Source: Nocardioides albidus
GTDB lineage: Bacteria > Actinomycetota > Actinomycetes > Propionibacteriales > Nocardioidaceae
Assembly: GCF_006335005.1 (NCBI RefSeq)
Contig: NZ_VDMP01000027.1
Coordinates: 571,459-635,458, forward strand
DNA: 64,000 bases
Reading direction: 5' to 3'
Of the stretch, positions 28,126 through 37,921 are shown piece by piece. A program made the translations under genes and the position numbers. The stretch's first letter is position 1; each line of letters starts with the position of its first letter. The notes under the pieces were generated by a model. That model worked only from the letters and a program-made list of their open reading frames with translations, was not told the origin of the DNA and did not search any database.

Positions 28126-29766
28126 TCAGACCTGCCGGTCCTGGCCCTGCCAGTAGGGCTTGCGCAGCTCGCGCTTGAGGATCTTGCCCGTGGGGTTGCG
28201 GGGCAGGGCGTCGACGATGTCGACCGAGCGGGGTGCCTTGAAGTGGGCCAGCCGCTCGCGGGTCCAGCCCACCAGCTCGGCCTCGGAGGCGTCCGAGCCG
28301 TCCTTGAGGGCCACGACGGCCTTGACCGACTCACCCCACGTCGCGTCGGGTACGCCGATCACGGCGACCTCCAGGACGTCCGGGTGCTCCGAGAGGACCC
28401 GCTCCACCTCGGGGGAGTAGACGTTCTCCCCGCCGGTGATGATCATGTCCTTGATCCGGTCGGACACGAAGACGTAGCCCTCCTCGTCGACGTGGCCCAC
28501 GTCGCCGGTGCGGAACCAGCCGTCCTCGGTGATGACCTCGGCGGTCGCCTCCGGCTTGCCGAGGTAGCCCTTCATCAGCTGCGGCGTCCGCAGCCAGATC
28601 TCGCCCTCCTCGCCGGTCGCGACCTCCGCCAGCGTGGCCGGGTCCACCACCCGCACCTCGCACTCGGGGATCGGTCGCCCGGCCGAGACCAGTCGCTCGG
28701 GGTGGCCGTCGGCCTCCGCGGTGCGGTGCTCGTCGGGCATCAGGTGGGTGGCGACGCCGGCCACCTCGGTCAGTCCGTAGACCTGGATGAAGTCGGTCTC
28801 GGGCCAGGCCTCCATGGCGGCGCGCAGCAGCGGCGGCGGCATCGGCGCGGCGCCGTAGGTGTAGGTGCGCAGCGCGCCGAACAGCTTCACGGCGTCCGGC
28901 CCGCCCTGGAGGACCTGCGCGAGGACCGCGGGCACCAGGAAGGTGCGGTTCGCGCCGGCCATGATGGCCCCGGCGAGCGAGGCGGCGTCGGGCTCGCGCG
29001 TCATCACGCTGGGGACGCCGTCGTGGATGCCGAACAGGACGTACGACGAGCCGCCGACGTGGAAGAGCGGCATGGCGACCATCGACTTGTCGCCGGGCTC
29101 GAATCCCCAGCCGTCGTGGGCGTTGATCGTGTGCTGGACCATGTTGCGGTGGGTGAGCATGACGCCCTTGGGACGCCCGGTGGTGCCGGAGGAGTACATG
29201 ACGAGGCACACGTCGTCCTCGAGCACGTCGGGTCCGTCGTCGCACACCGGCGACTCGGCGAGGAACTGCTCGTACTCGTCGTCCGGACCGCCCTCGGGGG
29301 TGACCTCGATGATCCTGCGGACGTTCGGGAGGCGGTCGCGGATCGCCGCGATGGTCGGCATCAGCTCCCGCCCGACGAAGAGCACCTGCGCCCCGGAGTC
29401 GTTGACGGCGTAGTCGATCTCGTCGCCGGCCGAGCGCCAGTTGATGATCGCGTTCGCGGCGCCGATCGACCCGGCCGCCAGGCTGATCTCCACGCAGGCC
29501 GGGTGGTTCTTGTCCAGGAACGAGACGACGTCGCCGCGCGCGATCCCGAGGTCCCGCAGCCCGCCCGCGGCGCGGTGCACCCGCTCGTGCCACTCCTTCC
29601 ACGTCCAGGTGCGCCCGAGGTAGGTCATCGCCTCGGCATCCGGCGTGGCCGCGGCCCAGTGGTTGAGCCGGTCCTCGACGTATGTCGGCTCCGGCGGCGT
29701 CGCGGGCGGCCAGGCCCGCCGGGCGGTGGACGGGGCGGGGGGCTGGGGCTCGGTCGTCGCACTCAC
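28126..29766 (-). CDS. Acyl-CoA synthetase / AMP-binding ligase
   Basis: This 546-residue adenylate-forming enzyme probably activates a fatty or other carboxylic acid to its CoA thioester. AMP-binding motifs are YSSGTTGRPKGVMLTHRN, YGLTEVAG, GWFRTGDVGHVDEEG, and the C-terminal catalytic Lys in PTGKILKREL. No carrier domain follows. I chose the GTG at 29766 because CACAAT lies 7 nt upstream with a 17 bp spacer to TTGTGC. An ATG at 29787 would add seven residues but would fall inside that promoter. Confidence 0.9.
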   Translation of the reverse strand: MSATTEPQPPAPSTARRAWPPATPPEPTYVEDRLNHWAAATPDAEAMTYLGRTWTWKEWHERVHRAAGGLRDLGIARGDVVSFLDKNHPACVEISLAAGSIGAANAIINWRSAGDEIDYAVNDSGAQVLFVGRELMPTIAAIRDRLPNVRRIIEVTPEGGPDDEYEQFLAESPVCDDGPDVLEDDVCLVMYSSGTTGRPKGVMLTHRNMVQHTINAHDGWGFEPGDKSMVAMPLFHVGGSSYVLFGIHDGVPSVMTREPDAASLAGAIMAGANRTFLVPAVLAQVLQGGPDAVKLFGALRTYTYGAAPMPPPLLRAAMEAWPETDFIQVYGLTEVAGVATHLMPDEHRTAEADGHPERLVSAGRPIPECEVRVVDPATLAEVATGEEGEIWLRTPQLMKGYLGKPEATAEVITEDGWFRTGDVGHVDEEGYVFVSDRIKDMIITGGENVYSPEVERVLSEHPDVLEVAVIGVPDATWGESVKAVVALKDGSDASEAELVGWTRERLAHFKAPRSVDIVDALPRNPTGKILKRELRKPYWQGQDRQV

Positions 29767-29773
29767 CTCGCCG

Positions 29774-29802
29774 ATTGTGGCCCACATCACAAACCCGCAC
29801 AA
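29774..29802 (-). promoter_or_regulatory. Promoter of the acyl-CoA synthetase gene
   Basis: The minus strand reads TTGTGC, 17 bp, CACAAT, then 7 nt to the GTG. Box quality and spacing make this one of the better promoters in the window, and they decide the start codon. The transcript should be leaderless. Confidence 0.5.
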
Positions 29803-29859
29803 CGACCCGCACCCCGGCGGGTTCAAGCTCCGTTCACCTGCATCGACAAGGATCGAGAG

Positions 29860-32800
29860 GTGAACCCCCTGCTCCGCGGCGCCGAGGCACCCGCGCCGCG
29901 CACGCTCGTCGACGTGTTCCGTCGTACGGCGGCCGACCACCCGGACGCGATGGCCCTCGACGGCGGCAACGACACGGTGACCTACGCCGAGTTCGCGGAG
30001 GCGGCCGAGATCGTGGCCGTCGAGCTCGCCGAGCTCGGGGTCGGGCCGGGGGACAAGGTCGGGATCCGGCTGCCGTCCGGGACGACCGACCTGTACGTCG
30101 CGATCATGGGGGTCCTGTTCGCCGGTGCCGCCTACGTCCCGGTCGACGCCGACGACCCCGAGGAACGGGCCCGACTGGTGTTCGGTGAGGCGCGGGCCTG
30201 CGCCGTCATCGGCCCCGGTCTGGTCATCGAGTCCCGGCGCGAGGCAGCGGCGCGGGACCGCAGGGACCCCGGCGTGGAGGACGACGCCTGGGTCATCTTC
30301 ACCTCGGGCTCGACCGGGACCCCCAAGGGCGTCGCGGTCACCCACCGCAACGCTGCGGCCTTCGTCGACGCCGAGGCGGCCCTGTTCCTCCAGGGCGCGC
30401 CGATCGGCCCGGCCGACCGGGTGATGGCCGGCCTCAGCGTCGCCTTCGACGCGAGCTGCGAGGAGATGTGGCTGGCCTGGCGGTACGGCGCCTGCCTGGT
30501 CCCCGCGCCGCGCGCGCTCGTGCGCAGCGGCGTCGACGTCGGCCGCTGGCTGACGGCCAACGACATCACCGTCGTCTCCACCGTCCCGACCCTGGTCAGC
30601 CTGTGGCCCGACGACGCGCTGGAACGGGTCCGACTGCTCATCCTCGGCGGCGAGGCGCTACCGCCCGAGCTGGCCGCCCGCCTGGTCAGACCCGGCCGCG
30701 AGGTGTGGAACACCTACGGCCCCACCGAGGCCACCGTCGTCGCGTGCGGCGCGCTCGTCGACGCCGAGGGTCCGGTCCGGATCGGCCTGCCGCTGGCCGG
30801 TTGGGACCTGGCCGTGGTCGACCCGGCGACCGGCGAGCCCGTGGGGGAGGGCGAGCGCGGCGAGCTGATCATCGGCGGCGTCGGCCTGGCCCGCTACCTC
30901 GACCCCGCCAAGGACGCCGAGAAGTACGCACCCATGCCGACCCTCGGCTGGGAGCGCGCCTACCGCAGCGGCGACATCGTCGTCAACGACCACGCCGGCC
31001 TGCTGTTCGCGGGCCGTGCCGACGACCAGGTCAAGGTGGGTGGGCGCCGGATCGAGCTCGGCGAGATCGACTCCGCGCTGCTGGCGCTGCCCGGCGTGAG
31101 CGCGGCGGCGGCCGCCGTACGCCGCACGTCGACCGGCAACCAGCTCCTCGTCGGCTACCTCACCACCACCGCGGAGTACGACGGCCCGGCGGCCACCGCG
31201 CACCTGCGGGCCACCATGCCGGCCGCGCTGGTGCCCCGGCTCGCGGTCGTCGACGACATCCCGACCCGCACCTCCGGCAAGGTCGACCGCGACGCGCTGC
31301 CCTGGCCGCTGGCCGCCGCCGACCCCGCCGACGCGGGCCTGCACGGCACCTCGGCCCGGATCGCCGAGGTCTGGCAGAAGGTCATCGGCGCCGCACCGGA
31401 TGGCCCGAGGTCCGACTTCTTCGACCTGGGCGGCGGCAGCCTGACCGCCGCGCAGGTGGTCACCCTGCTGCGCGCCGACCACGCCGACCTGACGGTCGCC
31501 GACCTCTACGAGAACCCGACCGTCGACGGGCTGGCGGGCTTCCTCGACGGGCTCGAGCCGTCCGTGCTGGCCGAGCAGAGCCGCAAGGTGAAGCCGATCC
31601 CGCGCAAGACCCAGGTCGGCCAGGTGCTGGCGATCCCGCTGCTGCGCGCCCTCGCGGCTCCGCGCTGGATCGCCGGGATCCTCACCCTCGCCAGGCTCGG
31701 CCACGACGTCCTCGACGTCGGGTGGCTGCCTGCGGCGCCGTGGTGGGTGCTCGTCCTGCTGCTCGCCGTCTTCGTCAGCCCGCCGGGGCGGATGCTCGTG
31801 GCCGCCAAGCTCGCCCAGGCGGTGCTCGCCGGCGTGGAGCCGGGTGCGTATCCACGCGGCGGCAAGGTCCACCTGCGGATCTGGACCGCCGAGCGGATGG
31901 CCGACGAGCTCGGCGCGACCCGGCTCGCCGGGGCGCCGTACATCACCTGGTACGCGCGCCTCCTCGGCGCCAAGGTCGCCCGCGGCGCCGACCTCCACTC
32001 GCTGCCGCCCGTGACCGGCCACCTGACCGTGGGCAAGGGCGCGTCGGTCGAGCCGGAGGTCGACCTCACCGGCTACTGGATCGACGGCGACACCCTGCAC
32101 GTGGGCGGCATCCGGATCGGCCGCCGCGCCCGGATCGGAACCCGCTCGATGCTGTGCCCCGGCGCGGTCGTCGGCGACGACGCCGAGGTCGCGCCCGGCT
32201 CGGCCGTCTTCGGCGAGGTCCCGACGGGCGAGTTCTGGTCCGGCGCCCCGGCGGCCCGGATGAGCTCGGTCGCCCGGGGGCCGTGGGCCGAGCGCCCGCC
32301 GGCGTCGCGCCGCTCGCTGCGCACGTGGGCGATCGCGTACGGCGCCGTGGCCGGCCTGTTGTCCTGCCTGCCCGCGATCGCGGTGCTCGTCGTCGCGGTC
32401 CCGGTCCTGCTGCTGGCCGACGTCGGCAGCACCACCAGCGCCGGGGACGCGGCCGCGACGCTCGCGCCCTGGCTGGTGCCGGCGGTGCTGGCCGGCTTCG
32501 TCGTCCTGGCCGCCCTCGTCCTGGCCGCCGTGCGGCTGCTCGCGCTCGGCGTGAAGGCCGGCGCGCACCCGCTGCAGAGCCGCCCGGCACTGTGCATCTG
32601 GTCGACGATCCGAGTGCTCGACGAGGCCCGGACCTGGCTGTTCCCGCTCTACAGCTCGCAGCTCACCCCCGGCTGGCTGCGGCTGCTCGGCGCGAGGATC
32701 GGCAAGGACGTCGAGGCCTCGACCGCCCTGATGATCCCGTCGCTGGTGAGCGTCAGCGACCAGGCGTTCCTGGCCGACGACACCCTGATCGGCGGCTACG

Positions 32801-33717
32801 AGCTCGGCGGCGGCTGGCTGCGCGCCGAGCGGGTCAAGGTCGGCAAGCGCGCGTTCGTCGGCAACTCCGCGATGGCCGCGCCCGGCCGCAAGGTCCCGAA
32901 GCGCTCCCTGGTGGCGGTGCTCTCGGCCGCTCCGGCCCGCGGCACGGTGAAGGCCGGCGAGTCGTGGCTCGGGAGCCCGCCCGCACCGCTGCGTCGCTCC
33001 GCGCAAGGATCCGCCGACGAGCGCACCTACGCCCCGCCGACCCGCCTCAAGGTAGCCCGCGCCTGCTGGGAGATCGCGCGCCTGCTGCCCGTCACGCTCG
33101 CCGTTCTCCTCCAGCTCGCCGTGGCGCTGGGGACCCTGGCGGTGTCGGTCGACCACGGTGCGCTGGCCGGCGCGCTCGCCGTACCCGTCCTGCTGTGGGT
33201 CGCCGGCCTCGTCGCCGCCGTCGTCGCGATCCTCGCGAAGTGGCTGCTGGTCGGTCGCGTGCGAGCCGGGTCGCACCCGCTGTGGAGCTCGTTCGTGTGG
33301 CGCAACGAGCTGGCCGACACCTTCGTCGAGGTGGTCGCGACCCCGTGGTTCGCCGGCCTCGCGACGGGCTCGCCGCTGATCGCGGTGTGGTTCCGGGCGA
33401 TGGGCGCGAAGGTCGGCCGTGGCGTGTGGTGCGAGTCGTACTGGCTGCCCGAGCCCGACCTCGTCGAGCTCGGCGACGGCTCCGTCGTCAACCAGGGCAG
33501 CGTCGTGCAGACCCACCTGTTCCACGACCGGCTGCTCGCCACCGACACGGTCCGGCTGCACCGGGGCTCGACCGTCGGCCCCAACTCGGTGGTGCTGCCT
33601 GCCGCGTCGTTGGGCAAGCACGCTACGGTCGGCCCGGTGTCGTTGGTGATGAGGGGGGAGTCCGTGCCGGACAAGACGCGGTGGATCGGCAATCCCATCG
33701 GTCCGTGGGCCGACTGA
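29860..33717 (+). CDS. Pls/PosA-family membrane NRPS-like synthetase (epsilon-poly-lysine synthase architecture)
   Basis: This 1,285-residue enzyme has an adenylation domain (about 15-480: FTSGSTGTPKGV at 147-158, NTYGPTE at 284-290, YRSGD at 368-372, catalytic K474), a carrier domain (LGGGSLTA, phosphopantetheine Ser527), then six membrane helices at about 590-612, 624-640, 822-853, 869-895, 1074-1095 and 1102-1132. Three soluble domains with hexapeptide beta-helix character lie at about 650-810, 900-1060 and 1135-1285. This A-T-TM-C-TM-C-TM-C order is that of epsilon-poly-L-lysine synthetase, which has no classical condensation or thioesterase domain. The start is GTG at 29860 after a GAGAGG site. 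An M1 peptidase starts 9 bp downstream. The product is not proven. Confidence 0.9.
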   Translation: MNPLLRGAEAPAPRTLVDVFRRTAADHPDAMALDGGNDTVTYAEFAEAAEIVAVELAELGVGPGDKVGIRLPSGTTDLYVAIMGVLFAGAAYVPVDADDPEERARLVFGEARACAVIGPGLVIESRREAAARDRRDPGVEDDAWVIFTSGSTGTPKGVAVTHRNAAAFVDAEAALFLQGAPIGPADRVMAGLSVAFDASCEEMWLAWRYGACLVPAPRALVRSGVDVGRWLTANDITVVSTVPTLVSLWPDDALERVRLLILGGEALPPELAARLVRPGREVWNTYGPTEATVVACGALVDAEGPVRIGLPLAGWDLAVVDPATGEPVGEGERGELIIGGVGLARYLDPAKDAEKYAPMPTLGWERAYRSGDIVVNDHAGLLFAGRADDQVKVGGRRIELGEIDSALLALPGVSAAAAAVRRTSTGNQLLVGYLTTTAEYDGPAATAHLRATMPAALVPRLAVVDDIPTRTSGKVDRDALPWPLAAADPADAGLHGTSARIAEVWQKVIGAAPDGPRSDFFDLGGGSLTAAQVVTLLRADHADLTVADLYENPTVDGLAGFLDGLEPSVLAEQSRKVKPIPRKTQVGQVLAIPLLRALAAPRWIAGILTLARLGHDVLDVGWLPAAPWWVLVLLLAVFVSPPGRMLVAAKLAQAVLAGVEPGAYPRGGKVHLRIWTAERMADELGATRLAGAPYITWYARLLGAKVARGADLHSLPPVTGHLTVGKGASVEPEVDLTGYWIDGDTLHVGGIRIGRRARIGTRSMLCPGAVVGDDAEVAPGSAVFGEVPTGEFWSGAPAARMSSVARGPWAERPPASRRSLRTWAIAYGAVAGLLSCLPAIAVLVVAVPVLLLADVGSTTSAGDAAATLAPWLVPAVLAGFVVLAALVLAAVRLLALGVKAGAHPLQSRPALCIWSTIRVLDEARTWLFPLYSSQLTPGWLRLLGARIGKDVEASTALMIPSLVSVSDQAFLADDTLIGGYELGGGWLRAERVKVGKRAFVGNSAMAAPGRKVPKRSLVAVLSAAPARGTVKAGESWLGSPPAPLRRSAQGSADERTYAPPTRLKVARACWEIARLLPVTLAVLLQLAVALGTLAVSVDHGALAGALAVPVLLWVAGLVAAVVAILAKWLLVGRVRAGSHPLWSSFVWRNELADTFVEVVATPWFAGLATGSPLIAVWFRAMGAKVGRGVWCESYWLPEPDLVELGDGSVVNQGSVVQTHLFHDRLLATDTVRLHRGSTVGPNSVVLPAASLGKHATVGPVSLVMRGESVPDKTRWIGNPIGPWAD

Positions 33718-33726
33718 GGTCCGTCC

Positions 33727-35028
33727 GTGCCGCTCCTGCCCACCGCTGACCCGTACCTGCCCGGCCACGGCGACCCGTCGTACGCCGTGCGGCACTACGA
33801 CCTCGACCTCGCCTACGTCCCCGACGGCAACCGCCTGACCGGGACGGCGGTCCTCGACCTCGTCGTGCGCGAGCCGACCGCACGCCTGGTGCTCGACCTC
33901 GCGCACCTGCGGGTGTCGAAGCTGCGCCTCGAGGGCGCACGGATCAAGAAGTGGTCGGCCCGCGACCACCGGCTGGTGATCCAGCTCGACCGTGCCGTCG
34001 CGGCCGGTGCGGCGCTGAGGCTGACCGTCCAGTACGGCGGCTCGCCCAGGCCGGTGGTCGCCAAGCATCACGGCGACGCCGGCTGGGAGGAGCTCGAGGA
34101 CGGCGTCATCGTCGCCGCCCAGCCGCACGGCGCACCCACCTGGTTCCCGTGCAACGACCGGCCCGACGACAAGGCGACCTACCGGATCACGCTGGCCGCG
34201 CCCGCCGGCTACACCGTCGTCTCGAACGGATCCCTGGCCGCGCACGAGCGGCGCGCGAGCGGCGAGAGCTGGACCTGGGTGATGGACCGGCCGATGGCGA
34301 CCTACCTGGCGACCGTCCAGATCGGCCGTTACACGGCGACCGAGCACGACGCGCGCACCCGCACCGTCGCGCCACCGGACGCCGACCTCGTCGACTCCTT
34401 CGACCAGCAGCCCGCGATGCTCGCCTACTTCGAGCGCGTCTTCGGCCCGTACCCCTTCGACGCGTACGCCGCCGTGATCACCGACGACGAGCTCGAGATC
34501 CCCCTCGAGAGCCAGAGCCTGTCGACGTTCGGCCGCAACTTCTGCTCCTCCGACTGGTCCCAGGTCCGGCTGATCGCCCACGAGCTGGCCCACCAGTGGT
34601 ACGGCAACGCCGTCACCCTGCGCCGTTGGCAGGACATCTGGCTGCACGAGGGCTTCGCCTGCTACGCCGAGTGGCTGTGGTCGGAGGAGAGCGGTGGGCC
34701 CCGCACCTGCGACGAGTGGGCCCGCCACCACCACGAGCGGCTCACCGGTCTGGACCAGGACCTGATCCTCGCCGACCCCGGCCCGGAGCTGATGTTCGAC
34801 GACCGCGTCTACAAGCGCGGCGCCCTCGCCCTCCACGCCCTGCGCGTCGCCGTCGGCGACGACGCCTTCTTCGACGTGCTCCGTGAGTGGGCGGCCTCGC
34901 GGGCGGGGGACTCCGTCACCACCGAGGAGTTCCTCGACCTCGCGTCCGAGCGCACGGGCTCGGACGTCGAGGCGCTGCTGCGGCCGTGGCTGTACGACGC
35001 CGCGCTGCCGCCGTACCCGAAGGGCTGA
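33727..35028 (+). CDS. M1-family zinc metallopeptidase, short form
   Basis: This 433-residue protein has the N-terminal beta-domain and the thermolysin-like catalytic domain of M1 aminopeptidases. The zinc motif is H285-E286-LA-H289, with the third ligand E308 in WLHEGFA. The usual GAMEN exopeptidase motif is replaced by the segment IPLESQS, in which the Glu is kept. It lacks the large C-terminal domain of PepN. No signal peptide is seen. The GTG lies 9 bp after the Pls-like gene, so the two are probably co-transcribed, and the substrate may be that enzyme's product. Confidence 0.9.
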   Translation: MPLLPTADPYLPGHGDPSYAVRHYDLDLAYVPDGNRLTGTAVLDLVVREPTARLVLDLAHLRVSKLRLEGARIKKWSARDHRLVIQLDRAVAAGAALRLTVQYGGSPRPVVAKHHGDAGWEELEDGVIVAAQPHGAPTWFPCNDRPDDKATYRITLAAPAGYTVVSNGSLAAHERRASGESWTWVMDRPMATYLATVQIGRYTATEHDARTRTVAPPDADLVDSFDQQPAMLAYFERVFGPYPFDAYAAVITDDELEIPLESQSLSTFGRNFCSSDWSQVRLIAHELAHQWYGNAVTLRRWQDIWLHEGFACYAEWLWSEESGGPRTCDEWARHHHERLTGLDQDLILADPGPELMFDDRVYKRGALALHALRVAVGDDAFFDVLREWAASRAGDSVTTEEFLDLASERTGSDVEALLRPWLYDAALPPYPKG

Positions 35029-35045
35029 GCGGCGCGGGACGCGCA

Positions 35046-35076
35046 ACGACCCCGGTCACCAGGTGACCGGGGTCGT
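35046..35076. terminator. Bidirectional terminator hairpin
   Basis: ACGACCCCGGTCACC and GGTGACCGGGGTCGT are perfect inverted arms separated by one base, between the convergent peptidase and citrate synthase genes. There is no T-run. Confidence 0.75.
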
Positions 35077-35101
35077 CGCGTGGAGATGTGCCGCTACGGC
35101 C

Positions 35102-36391
<1,290 letters not shown>

Positions 36392-36734
36392 CCTTGCAAC
36401 CTAGTCGCCTCCCTCGCCTCGCCGGAAGGCGGTGTCCCGAAGCGTGAGTCGGGCGTGATTCGGAGCGGTGCTCCGCGCGGCCGGGATTTGGCCCTCGTGA
36501 CGACGTCGCCGTAGCCTTGCAGGTCGCGTCTTCTGCCGCTTCGTACGCCGCCCCCGGGTGGTCGTCGGGGCAGACCCGGATCGCTTCACGGATCGTCGAG
36601 AGACGAGCGTGCGTGGGCCGGGCTGAGTTCGTCAGGAGATGTCGCCCGAGGCGGCCCGGTCGATGAGCCGCCGACGGCAACCCGCACGGCGTCCGCCGTA
36701 CGGGCAACGAACTAGCAAGGAAGAGGTACGCATC
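36392..36734. other. 343 bp gene-free region between gltA and rplM
   Basis: This divergent spacer carries the gltA -10 (TAGGTT, minus strand, 36398-36403). It also carries a weak rightward promoter candidate, TTGGCC (36488-36493) with an 18 bp spacer to TAGCCT (36512-36517), a CGGATCG direct repeat near 36580-36600, and the rplM leader hairpin. I see no gene in it. If the rightward promoter is real, the rplM mRNA has an untranslated leader of roughly 210 nt. Confidence 0.5.
36681..36704 (+). promoter_or_regulatory. Hairpin in the rplM leader
   Basis: CCCGCACGGCG and CGCCGTACGGG form an 11 bp stem with one mismatch and a 2 nt gap, ending 30 nt before the rplM ATG and just ahead of its AAGGAAGAGG ribosome-binding region. 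The position suits autogenous control by L13 or S9, but no known leader motif was matched. Confidence 0.4.
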
Positions 36735-37178
36735 ATGCGCACCTATGCTCCGAAGCCCGGTGACGTCGAGCGCGCCTGGCTCGTGATCGACGCGACCGAC
36801 GTCGTCCTCGGTCGCCTGGCTGTCACCGCCGCCAACCTGCTGCGCGGCAAGCACAAGGCGATCTTCGCCCCGAACGCCGACACCGGTGACTTCGTCATCA
36901 TCGTCAACGCCGACAAGGTCGCCCTGTCCGGCAACAAGCGTGCCGACAAGATGGTCTACCGCCACTCGGGCTTCCCGGGCGGTCTGACCGCGACCCCCAT
37001 CGGCGAGGTCCTCGACAAGGACGCCCGCAAGGCCGTCGAGAAGGCCGTGTGGGGCATGCTGCCGAAGAACCGCCTCGGCCGGCAGATGATCAAGAAGCTG
37101 AAGGTCTACAGCGGCCCGGCTCACCCCCACCAGGCCCAGAAGGCCGTGCCCTACGAGATCACCCAGATCTCCCAGTGA
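36735..37178 (+). CDS. rplM: 50S ribosomal protein L13
   Basis: This 147-residue large-subunit protein shows the L13 opening ([19 protein letters not shown]), the [19 protein letters not shown] segment and the C-terminal [13 protein letters not shown]. The ATG has a strong purine-rich AAGGAAGAGG region upstream. It is followed by rpsI after 36 bp, the conserved rplM-rpsI pair. Confidence 0.97.
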   Translation: MRTYAPKPGDVERAWLVIDATDVVLGRLAVTAANLLRGKHKAIFAPNADTGDFVIIVNADKVALSGNKRADKMVYRHSGFPGGLTATPIGEVLDKDARKAVEKAVWGMLPKNRLGRQMIKKLKVYSGPAHPHQAQKAVPYEITQISQ

Positions 37179-37214
37179 CTTCTCGACTGATCTGAACGGA
37201 CTGAGGACTACCAA

Positions 37215-37715
37215 GTGACTGACAACGTGAACGAGGTCGAGGAGACCTTCGAGACCGACGAGCAGGGTGTCGCCTACACCAGCGAGACCTCCGCGTCGGC
37301 CGTCGCCGACGACCGCCCCGTCACCGTCGCCCCCGGCGCGGCCACCGGCCGCCGCAAGGAGGCCGTCGCCCGCGTGCGGATCGTGCCCGGCACCGGCAAC
37401 TGGACCATCAACGGCCGGACCATCGACGACTACTTCCCCAACAAGCTGCACCAGCAGGTCGTCAACGAGCCCTTCGCGGCTCTCGGCCTCGAGGGCCGCT
37501 TCGACGTGATCGCCCGCATCCACGGCGGCGGCATCACCGGCCAGGCCGGTGCGCTGCGCCTCGGTGTGGCCCGCTCGCTCAACGGGGTCGACCTCGACGC
37601 CTACCGCCCGACGCTGAAGAAGGCCGGTCTGCTGACCCGCGACGCGCGTGCGACCGAGCGCAAGAAGGCCGGTCTCAAGAAGGCCCGTAAGGCCCCGCAG
37701 TACAGCAAGCGCTGA
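37215..37715 (+). CDS. rpsI: 30S ribosomal protein S9
   Basis: This 166-residue small-subunit protein ends in the conserved [10 protein letters not shown]-type tail ([11 protein letters not shown]), which reaches the decoding centre. The core starts at [17 protein letters not shown] (about residue 50). The first 45 residues are an acidic extension rich in Glu, Thr and Ser, common in actinobacterial S9. Its GTG lies 36 bp after rplM. Confidence 0.96.
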   Translation: MTDNVNEVEETFETDEQGVAYTSETSASAVADDRPVTVAPGAATGRRKEAVARVRIVPGTGNWTINGRTIDDYFPNKLHQQVVNEPFAALGLEGRFDVIARIHGGGITGQAGALRLGVARSLNGVDLDAYRPTLKKAGLLTRDARATERKKAGLKKARKAPQYSKR

Positions 37716-37838
37716 TCCTGCGCCGCGTGCCGGGCACCTCGCGGCGTTGTCGCCACTCGACGACCGCTCCGCTCTAAGGTCGCCTTCGTGGCTCCGCCTT
37801 GCGAGGCACTCCGGCACGCGACGCAGCCCGGATCACCA

Positions 37839-37880
37839 CGACAGGGCCACGCACCGCTGCCGCGGTCCGTGGCCCTGTCG
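37839..37880 (+). terminator. Terminator hairpin after rpsI
   Basis: CGACAGGGCCACG and CGTGGCCCTGTCG form a 13 bp perfect stem around a 16 nt loop, between rpsI and glmM. There is no strong T-run. Confidence 0.7.
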
Positions 37881-37921
37881 CCATTTCACCCGCACCATCG
37901 AGCTCCCGCAGGGGGTAGCAC

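Noticed and set aside
28243-29859. Extension of the Pls-like frame 1.6 kb upstream
   Set aside because: The extra part is antisense to the acyl-CoA ligase and has no recognisable domain; the GTG at 29860 starts just before the adenylation domain and has a ribosome-binding site.
30658-35046. A 1,462-residue open frame on the minus strand under the Pls-like and M1 peptidase genes
   Set aside because: It is antisense to two genes with clear domain motifs; its sequence is Arg/Gly/Asp-rich low complexity, as expected from the complement of very GC-rich codons.
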